This document shows positions 15,641-19,440 of a DNA stretch of 19,440 nucleotides, in pieces. This stretch comes from Bacteroidia bacterium. Lineage in GTDB: Bacteria > Bacteroidota > Bacteroidia > AKYH767-A > OLB10. The position numbers and the translations under genes were made by a program. Within the stretch, counting starts at the first letter, position 1; the number at the start of each line of letters is the position of its first letter. The stretch covers positions 1 through 19,440 of the forward strand of contig JANWID010000310.1 in NCBI GenBank assembly GCA_025450095.1. The letters run 5' to 3'. The notes beneath the pieces are model-generated. The model ran no database searches. It was not told the origin of the DNA and worked only from the letters and a program-made list of their open reading frames with translations.

Positions 15641-15985
15641 TTATTTTGCCGATTCCACGATTGCTTTAAAAGCTTCCGGGTCGTTCATTGCCAGATCGGC
15701 AAGTACTTTACGATTAAGACCGATTCCTTTTTCATTAAGCTTACCCATGAATTCGGAATACGACATTCCGTGTTCACGAACTCCGGCATTAATTCGCTGG
15801 ATCCACAGGCTACGGAAATTTCTTTTCTTGGTTTTCCGGTCGCGGTATGCGTACTGGAGACCTTTTTCAACGGTATGCTTGGCAACAGTTAACACGTTTC
15901 CGCGACTGCCCCAATTACCTTTTGCAAGCTTGAGAAGTTTTTTTCTCCTGGCTTTTGATGCTACTGAATTGACTGACCTTGGCAT
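15641..15985 (-). CDS. rplT: 50S ribosomal protein L20
   Basis: L20 binds 23S rRNA early in large-subunit assembly. It is 114 residues, the normal length. The basic N-terminal arm ([30 protein letters not shown]) and the globular part ([41 protein letters not shown]) are standard. It is last in the thrS-infC-rpmI-rplT operon, with 86 bases between rpmI and rplT and a terminator after it. In E. coli and B. subtilis L20 represses this operon through an RNA site upstream of rpmI; no such structure could be established here by eye. There is no Shine-Dalgarno ahead of the ATG. Confidence 0.98.
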   Translation of the reverse strand: MPRSVNSVASKARRKKLLKLAKGNWGSRGNVLTVAKHTVEKGLQYAYRDRKTKKRNFRSLWIQRINAGVREHGMSYSEFMGKLNEKGIGLNRKVLADLAMNDPEAFKAIVESAK

Positions 15986-16071
15986 TTTAAATCAATTTTT
16001 GGTGATAGCGTCTTCCTTGCGGAATCCTTTTCAGCTATTTCCCTGGTTTATATTTAAAGAATTAATTACGG

Positions 16072-16266
16072 TTAAGAAGCAAGCATCCTGGTTACACGGG
16101 CATGGTCAGATTTATCAACCAGTCCTGTATGAGTTAACGCTCTTTTACGCTTGGTGCTCATCTTTGTAAGGATGTGGCTTTTGAAAGCGTGCTTTCTCTT
16201 GATCTTTCCGGTGCCGGTTACCGAGAACCTTTTCTTGGCACTGGAATTCGATTTCATTTTTGGCAT
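16072..16266 (-). CDS. rpmI: 50S ribosomal protein L35
   Basis: A small basic ribosomal protein of 64 residues, beginning [24 protein letters not shown] and ending in [12 protein letters not shown], both clear L35 signatures. It sits between infC (53 bases upstream) and rplT on the same strand, the order conserved across bacteria. The leader before its ATG is A-rich with no Shine-Dalgarno, unlike infC. Confidence 0.98.
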   Translation of the reverse strand: MPKMKSNSSAKKRFSVTGTGKIKRKHAFKSHILTKMSTKRKRALTHTGLVDKSDHARVTRMLAS

Positions 16267-16319
16267 TTTATTACTTGATTTATCAGTTCTTAATAATCAG
16301 AATTACTTATTTGGCTTTA

Positions 16320-16931
16320 CTATTTTTTTGTTTTCTTATTCGGCAGTGGCACCAGGTGGAGAAACATCCTGTTACCTTCAAGTTTGGGTAGCTGTTCTAC
16401 TTTTCCATAATCAGCAAGCTCCTGGGCAAACTTTAGCAGGATAATCTCCCCTTTTTCTTTATACGCGATAGTACGGCCTTTAAAGTGTACGTAAGCTTTA
16501 ACTTTTGCTCCTTCATCCAGGAATTTGATGGCATGTTTCACTTTGAAATTAAAATCATGCTCATCGGTATTGGGTCCAAAGCGTATTTCTTTCATCACAG
16601 CTTTGGCTGTTTTCGCTTTAGCTTCTTTTTCTTTTTTCTTTTTTTCGTAGAGGAATTTCTGGTAATCAACAATTCGACAAACAGGTGGGTCGGCATTTGG
16701 TACAATTTCAACCAGGTCAAGCTCTTGTTCACGAGCCATTCGGCGCGCTACTTCAAGCGTATAAATATCCGCTTCGATATTTTCTCCTACCAGTCTGACT
16801 TGAGGTGCAACGATATCTTCGTTGATGTTGTGTTCGTTTTCCCTCTTTACAAACCTGCTGGGCCGGTTCGGACGGGGAGGTCTGTTACCGCCGAATGATG
16901 GACCTCCTGGTTTTTTGAAAAATGTTGAAAT
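16320..16931 (-). CDS. infC: Translation initiation factor IF-3, starting at an ATT codon
   Basis: IF-3 keeps the 30S subunit free and checks start codon pairing. The frame is open from a TAA at 16937-16935 and contains no ATG, GTG or TTG until an ATG at 16739, which lies in the middle of the N-terminal domain (it would lose NEDIVAPQVRLVGENIEADIYTLEVARR). The ATT at 16931-16929 is preceded, six bases away, by AAGGAGGT (16944-16937), and gives 203 residues. Infrequent AUU starts are a known infC trait used for autoregulation. Domains: a Gly/Pro/Arg-rich tail 1-30, N-domain to about 110 (LDLVEIVPNADPPVCRIVDYQKFLY), a lysine-rich linker helix, then the C-domain (KEIRFGPNTDEHDFNFKVKHAIKFL). The stop of thrS is 13 bases upstream, so coupling is likely. 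Confidence 0.93.
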   Translation of the reverse strand: MSTFFKKPGGPSFGGNRPPRPNRPSRFVKRENEHNINEDIVAPQVRLVGENIEADIYTLEVARRMAREQELDLVEIVPNADPPVCRIVDYQKFLYEKKKKEKEAKAKTAKAVMKEIRFGPNTDEHDFNFKVKHAIKFLDEGAKVKAYVHFKGRTIAYKEKGEIILLKFAQELADYGKVEQLPKLEGNRMFLHLVPLPNKKTKK

Positions 16932-16936
16932 GTGTT

Positions 16937-16944
16937 ACCTCCTT
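16937..16944 (-). promoter_or_regulatory. Strong ribosome binding site of infC (AAGGAGGT)
   Basis: A full-length Shine-Dalgarno, five bases (TAACA-C spacing of five to six) ahead of the ATT start codon. It directly abuts the thrS TAG (16947-16945). It is the only strong Shine-Dalgarno seen before the genes of this operon, and it decides the infC start. Confidence 0.85.
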
Positions 16945-18912
16945 CTAATTTAGTTTGACTTCTGTTTTTGCCTTTTCCTCAAGGGCACCTTGTATTTCAG
17001 ATTCCAAATGCTGTTGAAATTCTGAAATGGTCATAACACCCAGATCTCCGGTACCATGCCTGCGCACGGATACTGAATTACTGTTTGCTTCTTTTTCGCC
17101 AATTATAAGCATATAAGGGACTTTCCGCATTTCTGCATCCCGGATTTTCCGTCCGATTTTTTCGTCCCTTTCATCAACGAAGGCGCGAATATCGGAATTT
17201 TTCAGTAATTCCGAAACATAATGGGCGTATTCGTTATATTTCTCACTGATTCCCAATATAATAACCTGTTCGGGTGAAAGCCATAGCGGGAAATTTCCAG
17301 CGCAATGTTCTATAAGCACTGCAATGAATCGTTCCAATGATCCAAAAGGTGCTCTATGGATCATCACCGGGCGATGCTTTTGATTATCGGCACCGGTATA
17401 TTCCAGTTCAAACCGCTCCGGTAAATTATAATCAACCTGGATGGTTCCCAATTGCCATTTCCGTCCCAGCGCATCCTTTACCATAAAATCGAGCTTAGGG
17501 CCATAGAAGGCAGCCTCTCCGGTTTCTACCACGGTAGTAAGTCCTTTTTCCTTTGCAGCTTCAATAATTGCTGCTTCTGCTTTCTCCCAGTTTTCGTCGC
17601 TGCCAATATATTTGGCTTTGTTATCGGGATCGCGAAGTGAAATCTGAGCAGTAAAATCTTTAAAGTCGAGTGCCCTGAAAACGTACAAAACAAGATCGAT
17701 CACTTTGCAAAACTCATCCTTTACCTGGTCGGGCCGGCAGAACAGGTGTGCATCATCCTGTGTAAAACCACGCACCCGTGTTAATCCGTGTAACTCTCCA
17801 CTTTGTTCGTAACGATAAACGGTTCCGAATTCTGCATAACGAATAGGCAACTCTTTATACGAATGCGGACGGCTTTTATAAATCTCACAATGGTGCGGAC
17901 AATTCATCGGTTTAAGGAAAAACTCCTCTCCTTCTGCAGGTGTCTTTATAGGCTTGAATGAATCGGCGCCATATTTTTCATAGTGACCTGAAGTAATATA
18001 GAGTTCCTTATTTCCTATATGAGGAGTAACTACCGGGAGGTAACCGGCTTTCATCTGTGCTTTTCGGAGGAATGATTCCAGCTTTTCGCGAAGCTGTGCT
18101 CCTTTAGGTAACCAGAGCGGTAATCCCATTCCAACTTTTTCAGAAAAAGTAAAAAGCTCGAGTTCCTTTCCAAGTTTACGATGATCACGTTTTTTTGCTT
18201 CTTCAAGAACAGTCAGATACTCAGTCAGCTCTTTTTGTTTTGGGAAAGTAATACCATAAATCCGTGTCAGCTGTTTGCTTTTCTCATCCCCTCTCCAGTA
18301 TGCTCCGGCGATATTCATCAGCTTTATAGCTTTTATATATCCTGTATTGGGTATATGTGGTCCGCGGCATAGATCGGTAAAATTTCCCTGGGTATAAAAT
18401 GAAATGGTGCCATCTTCCAGGTCTTTCAGCAGATCAAGCTTGTACTTGTCGCCCTTCTCTTCAAAATAAGCTATTGCATTTTTTTTATTTATCTCCTGCC
18501 TGCTATAAGCATGAGATGCTTTTGCAAGTTCCAGCATCTTGTCTTCAATTAACTTGAAGTCGTCGGAAGAAATTGTTTTGCCTTCACCCAGGTCAACATC
18601 ATAATAAAAACCATTTTCTACCGGTGGGCCGATACCGAACTGGATACCCGGATATATTGACTCAAGAGCTTCAGCCATGAGATGTGCTGAAGAATGCCAG
18701 AAAACGGATTTTCCATCCGGGCTTTCCCAGGTGAGCAATTCAAGCCTGGCATCACCGGTAATCGATCGGGATGCATCACGGACTTCACCATTTACCCGAG
18801 CAGCAAGCACATTCCGGGCAAGACCTTCACTGATACTCTTTGCAATGTCCATAGCAGTTGTACCCTCGGGATACTCACTCACCCTGCCATCCGGAAAAGT
18901 TATCTTAATCAT
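16945..18912 (-). CDS. thrS: Threonyl-tRNA synthetase
   Basis: Attaches threonine to tRNA-Thr. The 655-residue, full-length protein has an N-terminal TGS domain (1-60), the editing domain with HSSAH at residues 73-77 and [13 protein letters not shown] near 95-107, and a class II catalytic core. The core carries the zinc ligand Cys338 (MNCPHHC), motif 2 ([23 protein letters not shown]) and motif 3 ([11 protein letters not shown]). The C-terminal anticodon-binding domain contains [30 protein letters not shown]. It leads the operon thrS-infC-rpmI-rplT. The ATG at 18912 follows a predicted leader of about 14 nt, too short for a large regulatory leader of the E. coli thrS or T-box type. Confidence 0.98.
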   Translation of the reverse strand: MIKITFPDGRVSEYPEGTTAMDIAKSISEGLARNVLAARVNGEVRDASRSITGDARLELLTWESPDGKSVFWHSSAHLMAEALESIYPGIQFGIGPPVENGFYYDVDLGEGKTISSDDFKLIEDKMLELAKASHAYSRQEINKKNAIAYFEEKGDKYKLDLLKDLEDGTISFYTQGNFTDLCRGPHIPNTGYIKAIKLMNIAGAYWRGDEKSKQLTRIYGITFPKQKELTEYLTVLEEAKKRDHRKLGKELELFTFSEKVGMGLPLWLPKGAQLREKLESFLRKAQMKAGYLPVVTPHIGNKELYITSGHYEKYGADSFKPIKTPAEGEEFFLKPMNCPHHCEIYKSRPHSYKELPIRYAEFGTVYRYEQSGELHGLTRVRGFTQDDAHLFCRPDQVKDEFCKVIDLVLYVFRALDFKDFTAQISLRDPDNKAKYIGSDENWEKAEAAIIEAAKEKGLTTVVETGEAAFYGPKLDFMVKDALGRKWQLGTIQVDYNLPERFELEYTGADNQKHRPVMIHRAPFGSLERFIAVLIEHCAGNFPLWLSPEQVIILGISEKYNEYAHYVSELLKNSDIRAFVDERDEKIGRKIRDAEMRKVPYMLIIGEKEANSNSVSVRRHGTGDLGVMTISEFQQHLESEIQGALEEKAKTEVKLN

Positions 18913-18930
18913 TTAATTGTTGTAAGGCCG

Positions 18931-18938
18931 CAAAGATA
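18931..18938 (-). promoter_or_regulatory. Promoter -7 element (TATCTTTG) of the thrS operon
   Basis: On the minus strand an exact TAnnTTTG match followed by C, the same nonamer as at the SRP RNA and mnmA promoters. Transcription would begin near 18926, about 14 nt before the thrS ATG. No consensus -33 TTG at the right spacing was found. Confidence 0.65.
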
Positions 18939-19009
18939 ATGAATCTGGTCAAACAGGCTTAGCATGGTTTACCTTGAAAATATCGTTTATGGCTATGGGA
19001 AAACCCGGT

Positions 19010-19160
19010 GTAACGAATTACGAAGATGTAACGAATTTACGAATAGATACGAATCTACGAATTACGAATATTTGCTTATTCGTAATTCGTAGATTCGTAG
19101 GGCGAAGCCCATTCGTACATTCGTTATATTGGCGACGCCCATTCGTACATTCGTTACATT
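19010..19160. repeat. ACGAA/TTCGT repeat region, divergent thrS-GNAT intergenic
   Basis: About 150 bases made of ACGAA units on the left (seven copies, 19013-19070) and TTCGT units on the right (seven copies, 19077-19154). The core is a perfect 23-bp inverted repeat, 19048-19070 with 19077-19099, around a 6-nt loop. The right side contains two tandem 30-bp units (19101-19130 and 19131-19160, differing at two positions), each opening with a small GC-rich hairpin. A second arm, 19025-19044, pairs with 19141-19160 at 18 of 20 positions. The translated repeat (YNECTNGRR-like) is not protein-like, so short frames across it are not counted as genes. Its role is unknown. Confidence 0.9.
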
Positions 19161-19166
19161 TTAAAA

Positions 19167-19440
19167 ATGTTAATTGAAATATCTGAAAAACTCGAATACG
19201 GATTGGTATCACTGAGCAGGTTACTCGCCTCTGATTTTGATATTTTATATAAAGTGGCATCAGATCCATTGATATGGGAACAACATCCTAATCCCGACCG
19301 GTATCAAAAACCGGTCTTCGAAGTATATTTCAAAGGCGCTCTTGAATCGAAAGGAGCTTATCTGATACGTGACCGGCAATCAGGAAAGGGTATAGGGTGT
19401 TCACGTTTTTATGATTACAATCCGGACGATAAAACCATCA
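19167..19440 (+). CDS. GNAT family N-acetyltransferase, N-terminal part (truncated by window end)
   Basis: The reading frame opens with ATG at 19167 and stays open to the last base, so only 91 residues are visible. The sequence (MLIEISEKLEYGLVSLSRLLASDFDILYKVASDPLIWEQHP, then a strand region AYLIRDRQSGKGIGCSRFYDY) resembles the RimJ/RimL-type acetyltransferases: substrate-proximal N-terminal helices followed by the first central strands. These enzymes move the acetyl group of acetyl-CoA to an amine. The acetyl-CoA-binding motif lies beyond the window, so function and completeness cannot be checked. The start lies seven bases after the repeat array. Confidence 0.75.
   Translation, partial: MLIEISEKLEYGLVSLSRLLASDFDILYKVASDPLIWEQHPNPDRYQKPVFEVYFKGALESKGAYLIRDRQSGKGIGCSRFYDYNPDDKTI

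Noticed and set aside
16320..16739. IF-3 beginning at the ATG at 16739 (139 residues)
   Set aside because: It would remove half of the IF-3 N-domain; the conserved residues continue upstream to an ATT with a strong Shine-Dalgarno.
19101..19160. CRISPR array
   Set aside because: Only two units, directly adjacent without spacers, and no cas genes.
18974..19269. Short frames on both strands across the repeat region
   Set aside because: The translations merely repeat the DNA units (ECTNG-type peptides), and the plus-strand one overlaps the GNAT start; not genes.

Overview
The window is a stretch of a Bacteroidota chromosome, most like the Bacteroidales/Marinilabiliales side of the phylum; the order is an inference. 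Four signs point there. (1) The octamer TATCTTTG, an exact match to the phylum's -7 promoter element TAnnTTTG, sits just upstream of three genes. (2) Most genes lack a clear Shine-Dalgarno. (3) A secreted subtilase ends in a domain that looks like a type IX secretion (T9SS) sorting domain. (4) The gene order nusB / DUF1573 lipoprotein / yajC / ybbR / coaE is typical of the phylum. No rRNA, tRNA, phage, intact insertion sequence or CRISPR array was seen.

Layout, left to right. 1-2814 (+): 3' end of nusB, a DUF1573 lipoprotein, yajC, a YbbR-domain protein and coaE, the last two overlapping by four bases. 2852-3796 (+): metallo-beta-lactamase/beta-CASP nuclease. 3996-5486 (+): bifunctional NAD(P)HX repair enzyme. 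5560-5655 (+): SRP RNA with its own promoter and terminator, followed at once by a YciO/Sua5 family gene (5677-6288). 6327-7448 (-): a glycosyltransferase, divergent from 7650-11115 (+), which holds mnmA, an unknown lipoprotein and a secreted S8 protease. A hairpin at 11128-11157 closes this unit and the convergent SulP transporter to PPK2 polyphosphate kinase unit (13767-11180, -). 14084-15424 (-): a multi-pass membrane protein of DUF6056/GT-C type. 15641-18912 (-): the translation operon thrS-infC-rpmI-rplT. 18913-19166: the thrS promoter and an elaborate inverted/tandem repeat. 19167-end (+): start of a GNAT acetyltransferase.

Most of the content is housekeeping: translation (thrS, infC, rpmI, rplT, mnmA, the YciO family), protein export (SRP RNA, yajC), cofactors (coaE, nnr) and envelope functions. 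No clearly new multi-gene system is visible. The best non-routine signals are: an AUU start codon for infC behind a strong Shine-Dalgarno; a 112-bp MITE-like element with TACA flanks upstream of the DUF6056 gene; a 150-bp ACGAA/TTCGT repeat with a perfect 23-bp inverted repeat and two tandem 30-bp units; and the tight packing of terminator, promoter, SRP RNA, terminator and yciO-like start codon within 160 bases.
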